Assembly (NCBI GenBank): GCA_025062245.1
Contig: JANXAD010000005.1
Span: 1 to 61,046 of the forward strand
Direction: 5' to 3'
DNA from: Thermodesulfobacteriaceae bacterium
Lineage (GTDB): Bacteria > Desulfobacterota > Thermodesulfobacteria > Thermodesulfobacteriales > Thermodesulfobacteriaceae
Length of the DNA stretch: 61,046 bases
Below, in pieces: positions 1 to 7,532 of the stretch (its first letter is position 1; each line of letters begins with the position of its first letter). Both the position numbers and the translations under genes were made by a program. The notes under the pieces were generated by a model. It saw only the letters and a program-made list of their open reading frames with translations, searched no databases and had not been told where the DNA came from.

Positions 1-479
1 ATACCTCCTAACTCCATCCAAAAAATACACAATCGCATCCATCTCCTACCAACTCTATAACGCTTACTCTTCCTCTTCTCCCTCTCAATAAACCTTCCCC
101 TCCTCCCATAATAACTGAAGCTTCTTTACTACCTCCCCTCAAACTTACCCCCTTTCTTTCAAATACTTTATCATCCTTCCAATCGTAGATACTGACACCA
201 AAGCTATACCCCTTTGCCTACAAAATCTATCCACCAAGGGCTTAAAGCTTCTCTTTTCGAGGATGTTCTCTCTTTAAGAAGTTTCTTCCATCTATAGATG
301 GTAGCTCTACAGATACCAAAAGCTTTGCCTGTGGCTTTTTTGCCAAAGGAGTTGTGAAACTTGATGACCTTTAGTCTAAAGGCGACTTCTTTTCTTTGGG
401 ATGCATCTTTGATTGCTTCAAGTCTTTGTAGCATTTTTAAGTCTTTGATGGAAGAAGGGGTTAGTGAGAAGCTAAACAA
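1..479 (-). pseudogene. Broken IS481-like transposase, cut by the window edge
   Basis: Reading from 479 leftwards, the first ~70 codons give an HTH region (ATGKAFGICRATIYRWKK) typical of integrase-core transposases. The frame then slips: a second frame between about 245 and 147 reads KPLVDRFCRQRGIALVS followed by STIGRMIKYLKERG, a segment that follows the HTH in IS481-type enzymes. A third frame at about 45-1 reads EMDAIVYFLDGVRRY, like the first DDE strand. The spacer normally found between HTH and the VDRFC segment is missing, and there are at least two frameshifts, so the gene is dead. The family name comes from motif recall, not a search. The element continues beyond the left edge. Confidence 0.75.
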
Positions 480-852
480 TTGATTTTCAATTTGAACACC
501 TTTTTTCCTTCTAAAAAGACCTTGAACTTATGCAGGGGGGATGAAACTTTTGAGATAATGAAACAATCTACTTAAAACTCGTAATATTACAAGTGTTTAC
601 ATCATCTTATAAAAGGAGACCCTTTTAAAAATTCGCCTCTCTCTTGGCTATCTCTTATCTACTCTCACCTTGCTCCTGTTTTCTGTGATTTTATCTTAAA
701 AACTTCGTTAGAGTATTTAATTTCGTAAAAGTGTTTTTTTAATTAAAGGCCGTTTAATAATTTCAAAATAGTTTGTTTCAAGGTCTTGACAAATTAAAAT
801 TTAATATTAAATTAATTTTTAATTTAAAATTTTTATAAAATAGGAGGTAAGT
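480..852. other. Intergenic region upstream of dfx
   Basis: These 373 bases contain no credible reading frame. The right end, from about 780, holds the dfx promoter region described separately. The left ~300 bases are probably flank or debris of the transposon remnant; I see no clear terminal inverted repeat. Confidence 0.6.
786..848 (+). promoter_or_regulatory. dfx operon promoter, operator candidate and RBS
   Basis: A perfect -35 hexamer TTGACA lies at 786-791. Downstream, 798-813 is a perfect 16-bp palindrome (AATTTAATATTAAATT) that covers the position expected for the -10 box. An AT-rich palindrome over the promoter of a superoxide-reductase operon is what a Fur/PerR-type repressor site would look like, but the very AT-rich background makes chance palindromes likely. 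A strong Shine-Dalgarno AGGAGGT at 842-848 precedes the ATG at 853. Confidence 0.45.
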
Positions 853-1254
853 ATGGCTGAAAGACTTCAACTTTATAAGTGTGATGTATGTGGAAACATT
901 GTTTTAGTTATGCATGCAGGTAAGGGAGGTTTAGTTTGTTGTGGACAACCTATGAGAATGTTGAAAGCAGCTTCTATTGATGCTTCAGTAGAGAAACATG
1001 TGCCAGTTATTGAAAAGGAAGGAAAGGTTTACAGAGTAAAGGTAGGAAGTGAGCCCCATCCTATGACAGAAGAACATTATATAGAATGGATTGAGCTTCA
1101 CGCAGATGAAGATAAAGTTTATATTCAGTTTTTAAAACCCAAGCAAGAGCCTAAGGCAACCTTTGAGGTTCAAGCTGAAAAGGTTTTAGCTAAGGAATAC
1201 TGTAATCTTCATGGACTTTGGGAATCTTCCAAGGTTTGTGAACCTTCGAAATAA
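853..1254 (+). CDS. dfx: Desulfoferrodoxin (2Fe superoxide reductase)
   Basis: Reduces superoxide to hydrogen peroxide in the cytoplasm without releasing O2, using electrons from rubredoxin. The N-terminal desulforedoxin-like domain has C10-x2-C13 and the C29-C30 pair that bind the structural Fe(SCys)4. The C-terminal neelaredoxin domain carries the catalytic iron ligands H49, H69, H75, C117 and H120 in the expected order, with E47-K48 next to H49 as in known enzymes. Length of 133 aa is normal for the two-domain class. First gene of an operon with three rubredoxins and a flavodiiron protein, so electron donors are encoded alongside. Confidence 0.97.
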   Translation: MAERLQLYKCDVCGNIVLVMHAGKGGLVCCGQPMRMLKAASIDASVEKHVPVIEKEGKVYRVKVGSEPHPMTEEHYIEWIELHADEDKVYIQFLKPKQEPKATFEVQAEKVLAKEYCNLHGLWESSKVCEPSK

Positions 1255-1274
1255 ACTTTCAAGGGGGGTAAAGG

Positions 1275-1436
1275 ATGAAAAAGTATAAGTGTAATATCTG
1301 TGGTTATGTTTACGATCCTCAAGCTGGAGATCCAAGTAGTAATATTCCTCCGGGAACACCCTTTGAAAATCTGCCAGATAATTGGACTTGTCCAGTATGT
1401 GGTGCCTCCAAAGAGGACTTTAGCCCTGAAGATTAA
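1275..1436 (+). CDS. rub: Rubredoxin 1
   Basis: A 53-aa protein with both rubredoxin knuckles, C6-N-I-C9-G and C39-P-V-C42-G, separated by the usual 29 residues, plus the conserved Y-x-Y-D-P and P-P-G-T-P-F segments. It is a one-electron Fe(SCys)4 carrier. It starts 20 bases after dfx with a G-rich RBS (AAGGGGGGTAAAGG), so it is the obvious electron donor for desulfoferrodoxin and the downstream flavodiiron protein. First of three rubredoxins in this operon. Confidence 0.96.
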   Translation: MKKYKCNICGYVYDPQAGDPSSNIPPGTPFENLPDNWTCPVCGASKEDFSPED

Positions 1437-1450
1437 AGGGAGGTTAATTT

Positions 1451-1609
1451 ATGAGAAAGTATAGATGTAGTATTTGTGATAATGTTTACGATCCAGAACT
1501 GGGAGATCCTAAGGGAGGAATACCTCCTGGAACACCCTTTGAAAAGTTACCTGATAACTGGAGATGTCCCAGATGCGGAAATCCTAAAAATTTCTATTAT
1601 CCTGATTAG
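1451..1609 (+). CDS. Rubredoxin 2, variant knuckle
   Basis: A 52-aa rubredoxin with all four iron ligands (C6, C9, C39, C42). Two things differ from its neighbours. The glycine after the first Cys pair is Asp (CSICD), and the C-terminal segment is [11 protein letters not shown] instead of the usual CGA-x-K-x-x-F. The glycine normally donates backbone NH...S bonds in the knuckle, so a charged residue there may shift redox potential or partner choice (inference). RBS is GGGAGG, 14 bases after rubredoxin 1. Confidence 0.93.
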   Translation: MRKYRCSICDNVYDPELGDPKGGIPPGTPFEKLPDNWRCPRCGNPKNFYYPD

Positions 1610-1624
1610 ATAGGAGAAAATTTT

Positions 1625-1972
1625 ATGAAAAAAGTAGTAATCTTTGCTTTTAGAGGAGAAAGTATGTGTTTTATTCATGTACTGTTGAATGCTATAGATA
1701 TGAAAGAAAAAAATATGGAAGTTAAAGTAGTTTTAGAAGGAGAGTCTACCAAAATTATTCCAGAACTTTTTTCAGAAAAAAGTACGCTTTATAATTTGTT
1801 TCAAAAAGCTTGGGAGATGGACCTTATTGCTGGGATATGTAAAGCCTGTGCTCAGAAGATGGGAACTTTAGAATTAGCTAAACAAAAAAACTTTACCATA
1901 CTTGAGGATATGTATGGCCATGCAGGAATGGCAAGTTTTATAAAAGAGGGTTATGAAGTGATTACTCTTTAA
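1625..1972 (+). CDS. DsrE-like small cytoplasmic protein
   Basis: A 115-aa protein with the Rossmann-like DsrE/DsrF fold signature: an N-terminal KKVVIFAFRGE strand-turn, an E-x-x-x-I-x-P-E-L helix start and a G-I-C72-K-A-C75 pair near residue 72. DsrE-family proteins carry sulfur or take part in thiol redox chemistry; the C-x-x-C here could be redox active or hold a persulfide. No clear specific function. It lies between rubredoxins 2 and 3 in the oxygen-defence operon, 15 bases after the former, so a role in repair or sulfur handling under oxidative stress is a reasonable guess only. Confidence 0.7.
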   Translation: MKKVVIFAFRGESMCFIHVLLNAIDMKEKNMEVKVVLEGESTKIIPELFSEKSTLYNLFQKAWEMDLIAGICKACAQKMGTLELAKQKNFTILEDMYGHAGMASFIKEGYEVITL

Positions 1973-2004
1973 AATTTAAAATTTTAACTAAGGAGGGGTA
2001 AACT

Positions 2005-2166
2005 ATGATAAAATATGTATGTTTGATATGTGGTTATATTTATGATCCCCATGAGGGAGATTTAGAAAACAATATTCCACCTGGAACTCCTTTTGAGATG
2101 TTACCAGAAGATTGGACTTGTCCTTCCTGTGGAGCTCCTAAAAGTGAATTTGAGCCTAAAATATAA
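2005..2166 (+). CDS. rub: Rubredoxin 3
   Basis: A 53-aa canonical rubredoxin: ligands C6-L-I-C9-G and C39-P-S-C42-G, the Y-I-Y-D-P and P-P-G-T-P-F core and an acidic C-terminus (KSEFEP). RBS AGGAGGGG lies just upstream. It sits 20 bases before the flavodiiron protein, the arrangement expected for a dedicated donor to rubredoxin:oxygen oxidoreductase. It resembles rubredoxin 1 more than rubredoxin 2, so the operon holds two ordinary and one divergent copy. Confidence 0.96.
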   Translation: MIKYVCLICGYIYDPHEGDLENNIPPGTPFEMLPEDWTCPSCGAPKSEFEPKI

Positions 2167-2186
2167 CTTCAGCATCGGAGGTCCTT

Positions 2187-3386
2187 ATGGAGGCAGTAAA
2201 AATTAAGGAAGGCATTTACTGGGTCGGAGCTATAGACTGGAATATTAGAAATTTTCACGGATACTCTACCATCAGAGGAACCACTTATAACACTTACTTA
2301 GTAATAGATGAAAAGATTACCCTTTTTGATACGGTTAAACACGGTTTTGAAGAAGAAATGTTAGCAAGAATTAGAAGTGTAATTGAGCCAGAAAAGATTG
2401 ACTACTTGGTTGTGAATCATATAGAACCTGATCATGCAGGAGGTTTTCTCCATATAGTAAAGGTCATAAAACCTGAAAAGATTTTTTTAACCCCTAACGC
2501 TAAAGCCGGACTTTTAGAGTATTTTCATATTCAAGATTTGCCTTTTGAGGAGGTAAAAACTGGAAAGGAGGTAAAAATTGGTAAGAGAACTATCAAGTTT
2601 TTTGAAACTCCGATGATCCATTGGCCAGATAGTATGATAAGTTACCTTCCAGAAGAAAAACTTCTTATCTCTCAAGATGCTTTTGGAGCCCATTATGCTA
2701 CAAGTGGTCGTTTTGATGATGAGGTTGACCATTGTGAGCTAATTCAAGAGTGTGCCAAATATTATGCTAATATAGTTCTTCCTTACTCTCCCCAGGTAAA
2801 TAAACTTTTAAAAACCGTAAAAGAAATGAACTTAGCTATAGATATGATCTGTCCCGATCATGGAATAATCTGGAGAAAAAATGTAGGAGAAATTGTGGGT
2901 CTTTACGAAAGGTGGAGTAGTTATATTGCAGACCAAAAGGTGCTTATTGTCTATGATACTATGTGGAAAAGCACTGAAAAAATGGCTTATGCTATTTTAG
3001 AAGGAGTAGTAAAAGAAGGTATAGCAGCTAAACTTTGTAAGCTTTCGGTTTCTGATCTTACAGAGGTTATGGCTGAGGTTATGCTCTCTAAAGGTATAAT
3101 ATTAGGTTCTCCAACCCTTAACAATGGGCTTTTACCTACGGTGGCAGGTTTTACAGCTTATATGAAAGGCTTAAGACCGAGAGGTAAAATTGGGGCTTCC
3201 TTTGGATCCTACGGATGGAGTGGTGAGGCAGTTAAGATTTTAAATGAGGTTTTAAAGGATATGAAAGCTGAAGTGGTGCACGAAGGTATTAGATGTAAGT
3301 ATAGTCCTGATAAGGAAACCCTTGAGAGGTGTACCGAATTAGGAAAAACTGTAGCTAAAAAAGTAAAGGAAGTTCTTGGGTTATAG
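2187..3386 (+). CDS. roo: Flavodiiron protein (rubredoxin:oxygen oxidoreductase)
   Basis: Reduces O2 to water (or NO to N2O) with electrons from rubredoxin. The beta-lactamase-like diiron domain (about 1-250) has the full ligand set H78-x-E80-x-D82-H83, H145, D164 and H225. The C-terminal flavodoxin domain starts near residue 250 (KVLIVYDTMWKSTEKMA) and binds FMN. The 399-aa length fits the class A enzyme without a fused rubredoxin, consistent with the separate rubredoxin genes before it. It completes the superoxide-plus-oxygen removal set of this operon. Its stop overlaps the next gene by 11 bases. Confidence 0.96.
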   Translation: MEAVKIKEGIYWVGAIDWNIRNFHGYSTIRGTTYNTYLVIDEKITLFDTVKHGFEEEMLARIRSVIEPEKIDYLVVNHIEPDHAGGFLHIVKVIKPEKIFLTPNAKAGLLEYFHIQDLPFEEVKTGKEVKIGKRTIKFFETPMIHWPDSMISYLPEEKLLISQDAFGAHYATSGRFDDEVDHCELIQECAKYYANIVLPYSPQVNKLLKTVKEMNLAIDMICPDHGIIWRKNVGEIVGLYERWSSYIADQKVLIVYDTMWKSTEKMAYAILEGVVKEGIAAKLCKLSVSDLTEVMAEVMLSKGIILGSPTLNNGLLPTVAGFTAYMKGLRPRGKIGASFGSYGWSGEAVKILNEVLKDMKAEVVHEGIRCKYSPDKETLERCTELGKTVAKKVKEVLGL

Positions 3387-4083
3387 TTTAAAGGAAACTG
3401 TCTTAAAAATTCTTGAAAATGAAGGGCTTGAAAGTTTAGAGAAAGCTTTCAAGCCCTATCCTCCTAATAAAGTCGTAAGCTTCTTAATAGGAGCTTTCCT
3501 TCATCCTAAGGAAGAGGTTGGCTGGAAGGCTATTTTATCTTTTGGAAAACTTATTTCTCAGATTGCTAAAGAAGATATAGAAAGGGCTCGGATACTAATC
3601 AGAAGACTTATGTGGATGTTAAACGAAGAATCTGGAAGTATGCCCTGGGGAGTTTCAGAAGCCTTTGCTGAAGCCCTCTATCAGTGTGAAATCCTTAAAA
3701 AAGAGTATCTTAATATATTTACTTCCTATATTTGGAAAGAGGGAAATTACTTGGAATTTCCCTTAGCTCAAAGAGGAGTTATCTGGGGAGTTTCAAGACT
3801 GGCCCCTAAATATAAAGAAGAACTTTATCAGATAGGAACTCCTTGGCATATATATGAACATTTAAATTCCTCAGATGAGGGAGTTAAATTTTTAGTAATC
3901 TGGTGTTTAACTAAATTAAAACCCTTTCCCTCAAACTTTAAAGTTTCCCTAATTAAAATTAAGGAAGTTTTAGAAGAGCTAATTCAAAAAGGTTATCAGT
4001 ATTATCTATTTGATGGTCAAAAAATAGGATGGAAAACCTCCTCAGAATTAGCTCAGGAATTCCTCTTCATTGCAAATTTTTAG
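3376..4083 (+). CDS. DVU0298-family protein (HEAT-like helical repeats)
   Basis: A 235-aa helical protein without signal peptide. It contains the block W-M-L-N-E-E-S-G-S-M-P-W-G-V-S-E-A near residues 80-95 and repeated helix pairs, which I recognise as the DVU0298 family found in sulfate reducers. Function unknown. The start is a TTG inside the 3' end of the flavodiiron gene (11-base overlap), with AAAGGAAG upstream; there is no usable ATG near the N-terminus. Translational coupling suggests it serves the same oxygen-response unit. Confidence 0.75.
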   Translation: MGYSLKETVLKILENEGLESLEKAFKPYPPNKVVSFLIGAFLHPKEEVGWKAILSFGKLISQIAKEDIERARILIRRLMWMLNEESGSMPWGVSEAFAEALYQCEILKKEYLNIFTSYIWKEGNYLEFPLAQRGVIWGVSRLAPKYKEELYQIGTPWHIYEHLNSSDEGVKFLVIWCLTKLKPFPSNFKVSLIKIKEVLEELIQKGYQYYLFDGQKIGWKTSSELAQEFLFIANF

Positions 4084-4112
4084 TTTAAGTTTTAATTTAT
4101 TATTATAAGTTT

Positions 4113-5921
4113 ATGAAATTGAAACCTAAATTTGTTTTAGCAAGTCTATTTCTTTTAACAATTTTTTTGATTTCAAGTTTACTTCTTTACCAATTTTTTT
4201 TAAAAGAAATTCTACTTGAGCTGGAGAAAAAATTTGTAACTAACAGAATTAAGCAGTTATTAACCTATTTAGAGATAGAAAAGGAAGGGCTCTTAGGGTT
4301 TACCAAAGATTGGGCAGCTTGGAGTGAGGCTTATCTGTTTTTAAAGGGTAAAAATCCTAATTTTCCTAAGGTTAATCTTACAGTTGAGTCTTGGACTAAT
4401 AATAACCTAAGTATTCTTCTTTATGTAGATAGAAGTGGAAATCCTCTGGCAGGAGGCTTTTATGATAAAAAAATTCAAAAAGTAATTCCGATTGATAAAA
4501 GCTGGGTTAAAGAACATTGGAGTACTTTCTTAAAGTTTTATCCTGAGCCTGGGCCTCAAACAGGATATGTGGGACTAAGTTTTTATGGAGATTTACCCTG
4601 TATAGTAGCTATTCATTCCGTAACCACTTCAGATTTTAGAGCCCAACCTGTGGGATTCCTAATTACTGCCCGAGGTTTTACTCAAGAGGTGCTTGACCTT
4701 TGGATAAAACTTTTTGAATTTCAAACCCTAAAGTTTGATAAAATTCCTAAGGAAAAGAGAGAACTCTTTGAAATTAGTTTTAAGGAGGAGTTTATCTATG
4801 AAGGCAAAATCTTTTTGGAAGATTTTTCTCAAACCCTATTCTTGGTTATTTCTTTTCAAATCTTTAAAATCCTTCCTTTAGAAAGTTATCTTTTAAAGCT
4901 TATTTTTTTGCAAGTAGCTTTCCTGTTCTTTTTCTTTTTAGTTTTCTTTTTTTACTTTAAGGAATTTTTAGTGGATAGATTGTTAAGTTTGGTTAAACAA
5001 ATAAGTGAGCTAAGAGAAGGTAGAAAAGAAAAAATTTTCTTTGAAGGAAAGGATGAGATAGGGCTTATAGTTCAAGAGTTAAATCAGCTTTACGAAAAGG
5101 TTAAAACTCAGATAAAAGAAATAGAAGAGGCTAAAAAGATTTATCAAATTATAGCTGAAAGAGCTAATATGCTAATTGCCCTTTTAGACGAAAGAAAAGA
5201 AATAGTTTATCTAAATCCTTTAGCTAAAAGGTATTTAGATTCCGAGACTTTAAAGAGACTCTTAACTCGAGATAAAATAGAAAAAGATTCTTATTTTCAA
5301 ATCTGTTCTCTTAACGGGAACTTTCTTCAAGTTGAAGTTATACCTGTTAAAGAGTTAAGTTCTTACTATTTATTAATAGGTTATGATGTAACTTACTTTA
5401 AAGAAAAAATAGACCAGCTTTTTGAAATGTCTATTAAGGACTTTTTAACTGAGGTCTATAACCGAAGATATTTAGAAGAAATCTTAAAAAAACTTCACCC
5501 TTTAGTTAAAAGAGGTGAGGAAAAATATGCAGTGCTTTTTATCGATTTAGACGACTTAAAAAAGATAAATGATACTTTTGGACATTTAGCAGGAGATGTG
5601 GTTTTAAAGAGGGTAGCTAAGGTTATAAGCGAAAATATAAGAGAGAGTGATTGGGTGGGAAGATGGGGTGGTGATGAGTTTTTGGTAGTCATAAAAGGCT
5701 CCTTAGATGAGGCTAAGACCGTAGCAGAAAGAATCTTAAAAATGGTTAAAGACTTAAAGTTTACTTTTAGAGACCAAGTAATTCAGACCTCGGTTAGTAT
5801 AGGAATTGCTCCCTTAGAGAAAGACCGAGGAATTGAAGAGACTATTAAAATTGCCGATAAATTGGCTTATGAGTCCAAAAGGGCGGGTAAAGGGGGCGTA
5901 AAGGTGGCTAATTTCTTGTAA
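4113..5921 (+). CDS. Membrane diguanylate cyclase (CHASE4-HAMP-PAS-GGDEF)
   Basis: Makes cyclic di-GMP in response to an external or internal signal. Order of parts: N-terminal TM helix (about 8-30); an extracytoplasmic sensor about 45-230 with the W-A-A-W-S-E-A-Y pattern of CHASE4; a second TM near 258-283; a HAMP-like linker; a PAS-like domain near 345-420; and the GGDEF domain. The catalytic motif GGDEF (519-523) is intact, and RESD five residues before it forms the inhibitory I-site (R-x-x-D). It follows the oxygen-defence operon after 29 bases and may be cotranscribed, hinting at a redox or oxygen cue, which is inference. Confidence 0.92.
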   Translation: MKLKPKFVLASLFLLTIFLISSLLLYQFFLKEILLELEKKFVTNRIKQLLTYLEIEKEGLLGFTKDWAAWSEAYLFLKGKNPNFPKVNLTVESWTNNNLSILLYVDRSGNPLAGGFYDKKIQKVIPIDKSWVKEHWSTFLKFYPEPGPQTGYVGLSFYGDLPCIVAIHSVTTSDFRAQPVGFLITARGFTQEVLDLWIKLFEFQTLKFDKIPKEKRELFEISFKEEFIYEGKIFLEDFSQTLFLVISFQIFKILPLESYLLKLIFLQVAFLFFFFLVFFFYFKEFLVDRLLSLVKQISELREGRKEKIFFEGKDEIGLIVQELNQLYEKVKTQIKEIEEAKKIYQIIAERANMLIALLDERKEIVYLNPLAKRYLDSETLKRLLTRDKIEKDSYFQICSLNGNFLQVEVIPVKELSSYYLLIGYDVTYFKEKIDQLFEMSIKDFLTEVYNRRYLEEILKKLHPLVKRGEEKYAVLFIDLDDLKKINDTFGHLAGDVVLKRVAKVISENIRESDWVGRWGGDEFLVVIKGSLDEAKTVAERILKMVKDLKFTFRDQVIQTSVSIGIAPLEKDRGIEETIKIADKLAYESKRAGKGGVKVANFL

Positions 5922-5952
5922 GGTTTTTAAAAGATGTTAAAATTCCTTTTTG

Positions 5953-6480
5953 ATGGAGGAGTATTCTCAAGGGTTTATTCAAATTTATACTGGAGAGGGA
6001 AAGGGTAAAACTACTGCTGCTATAGGTTTGGCAGTAAGAGCCTTAGGAGCAGGTTTAAAAGTAGCCTTTTTACAGTTTTTGAAGCCGGATACTTCAAGTG
6101 AGGTCTTAATTTTAAAACAATTTGAACCTAATCTTTTTTATCAAAACTTTGGAGAAGGAAAGTTTGTAAGAGGTAAGGTTAATCAATCCTTAAAAGATAA
6201 TCTTCTAAAGGGTTGGACCTTAGCTAAGAAGTTAATTAAAGAGGGTAGTTATGATTTAGTAATTTTAGATGAAATTTTTTATGCCTTAGAATGGGGAATT
6301 ATTAATTTGAAAGAATTTTTAGAGGTTTTAAAAGAAAAGGCTGATAAAGTAGAGGTTGTTCTTACGGGAAGGAAGGCTCCTCAGGAAATTGTAGAGATGG
6401 CAGATTTAGTAAGTGAGGTTAAAAAGGTAAAACACTATTTCGATAGGGGAGTTTTAGCCAGAAAGGGTATAGAAAAGTGA
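5953..6480 (+). CDS. cobO: Corrinoid ATP adenosyltransferase
   Basis: Transfers the 5'-deoxyadenosyl group of ATP to Co(I) corrinoids, giving adenosylcobalamin. The CobA/CobO/BtuR P-loop variant GEGKGKTTAA lies near residues 14-22, followed by the family segments KVAFLQFLK and DLVILDEIFYAL, and near the C-terminus the E-V-V-L-T-G-R conserved block. I prefer the ATG at 5953; a TTG one codon earlier is also possible. The stop overlaps the GTG start of mqnC, so it is coupled to the menaquinone genes although the pathways differ. No cobalamin riboswitch fits in the 28-base gap before it. Confidence 0.93.
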   Translation: MEEYSQGFIQIYTGEGKGKTTAAIGLAVRALGAGLKVAFLQFLKPDTSSEVLILKQFEPNLFYQNFGEGKFVRGKVNQSLKDNLLKGWTLAKKLIKEGSYDLVILDEIFYALEWGIINLKEFLEVLKEKADKVEVVLTGRKAPQEIVEMADLVSEVKKVKHYFDRGVLARKGIEK

Positions 6481-7532
6481 AAAATTTAGAGGAAAAAATT
6501 TTAGAAGGAGAAAGGCTAAATAAAAGTGAGGCTTTAGAGCTTTTTAAACTTCCTCTTTGGAAGTTGGGAGAACTTGCCCAAAAAGTTCGTTTTAGGTTAA
6601 ATCCCGAAAGAATAGTAACCTATGTAGTAGACAGAAACATCAATTATACTAATATCTGTATCTCGGGTTGTAAGTTTTGTGCTTATTATAAAACTCCTGG
6701 AAGTCCTGAGGGTTATGTTTTAAGCTTTGAAGAGTTAGAAAAAAAGATAAAGGAAACGGTTGATCTGGGAGGGTATCAAATTTTACTTCAAGGAGGGCTT
6801 CATCCTGAACTTCCCTTAGAATTTTATGAAAGTATGCTAAGTTTTATAAAAAATAATTTTCCTCAAATTCATGTTCATGCCTTTTCTCCTCCGGAGATAG
6901 TTCATTTGAGTAAGATTTCAGGTTTTTCCATAAGAGAGGTTTTAGAAAGACTTATTAAAGCTGGCCTTAACTCTATTCCTGGAGGGGGAGCAGAAATTTT
7001 AGTAGATCGGGTAAGAAAGCTTATTTCTCCTAATAAGTGTTCTGCTGAGGAATGGTTAAAGGTTATGGAGACGGCCCATGATTTAGGTCTTAAAACTACA
7101 GCTACTATGATGTTTGGACATCTTGAAACTAAGGAAGAAATTGTGGAACATCTTTTTAAAATAAGGGATCTTCAGGATAAAACAAAAGGTTTTACGGCTT
7201 TTATACCTTGGACTTTTCAACCTAAAAATACAGCTTTAAACTTTATATCCAAGGCTAAAGCAGCAACTTACTTAAGAGTTTTAGCCATTTCAAGAATAGT
7301 TTTAGATAATATTAGAAATATTCAAGTTTCTTGGGTTACCCAAGGACCGGAAGTAGCTCAATTAGCTCTTGAATTTGGAGGAAACGATTTTGGAAGCACC
7401 ATGATAGAAGAAAATGTAGTTTCTGCTGCAGGGGTTTCCCATCGCTTAAGTGAAAAGGAAATAAGGTCTTATATTAGTTCAGCCGGTTATCTTCCTAAAA
7501 AGAGAAAAATGGACTATACCCTACTTGAATGA
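6477..7532 (+). CDS. mqnC: Cyclic dehypoxanthinyl futalosine synthase
   Basis: A radical SAM enzyme of the futalosine menaquinone pathway that cyclises dehypoxanthine futalosine. The [4Fe-4S] motif C61-x3-C65-x2-C68 sits in CISGCKFCAYY. Diagnostic blocks of MqnC rather than MqnE are SPEGYVLS, QILLQGGLHP, HAFSPPEI, SIPGGGAEIL and TATMMFGH. Start is GTG overlapping the cobO stop; the stop overlaps the next ATG (ATGA). Length 351 aa is normal. It shows this organism uses the futalosine rather than the MenFDHCEB pathway. Confidence 0.95.
   Translation: MKNLEEKILEGERLNKSEALELFKLPLWKLGELAQKVRFRLNPERIVTYVVDRNINYTNICISGCKFCAYYKTPGSPEGYVLSFEELEKKIKETVDLGGYQILLQGGLHPELPLEFYESMLSFIKNNFPQIHVHAFSPPEIVHLSKISGFSIREVLERLIKAGLNSIPGGGAEILVDRVRKLISPNKCSAEEWLKVMETAHDLGLKTTATMMFGHLETKEEIVEHLFKIRDLQDKTKGFTAFIPWTFQPKNTALNFISKAKAATYLRVLAISRIVLDNIRNIQVSWVTQGPEVAQLALEFGGNDFGSTMIEENVVSAAGVSHRLSEKEIRSYISSAGYLPKKRKMDYTLLE

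Noticed and set aside
480-852. tRNA or small RNA gene upstream of dfx
   Set aside because: No T-loop GGTTCGA-like sequence or GC-rich folded stem, which a thermophile RNA would need.
5922-5952. Possible cobalamin riboswitch before cobO
   Set aside because: The gap is about 30 bases, far too short, and lacks the conserved B12-box.
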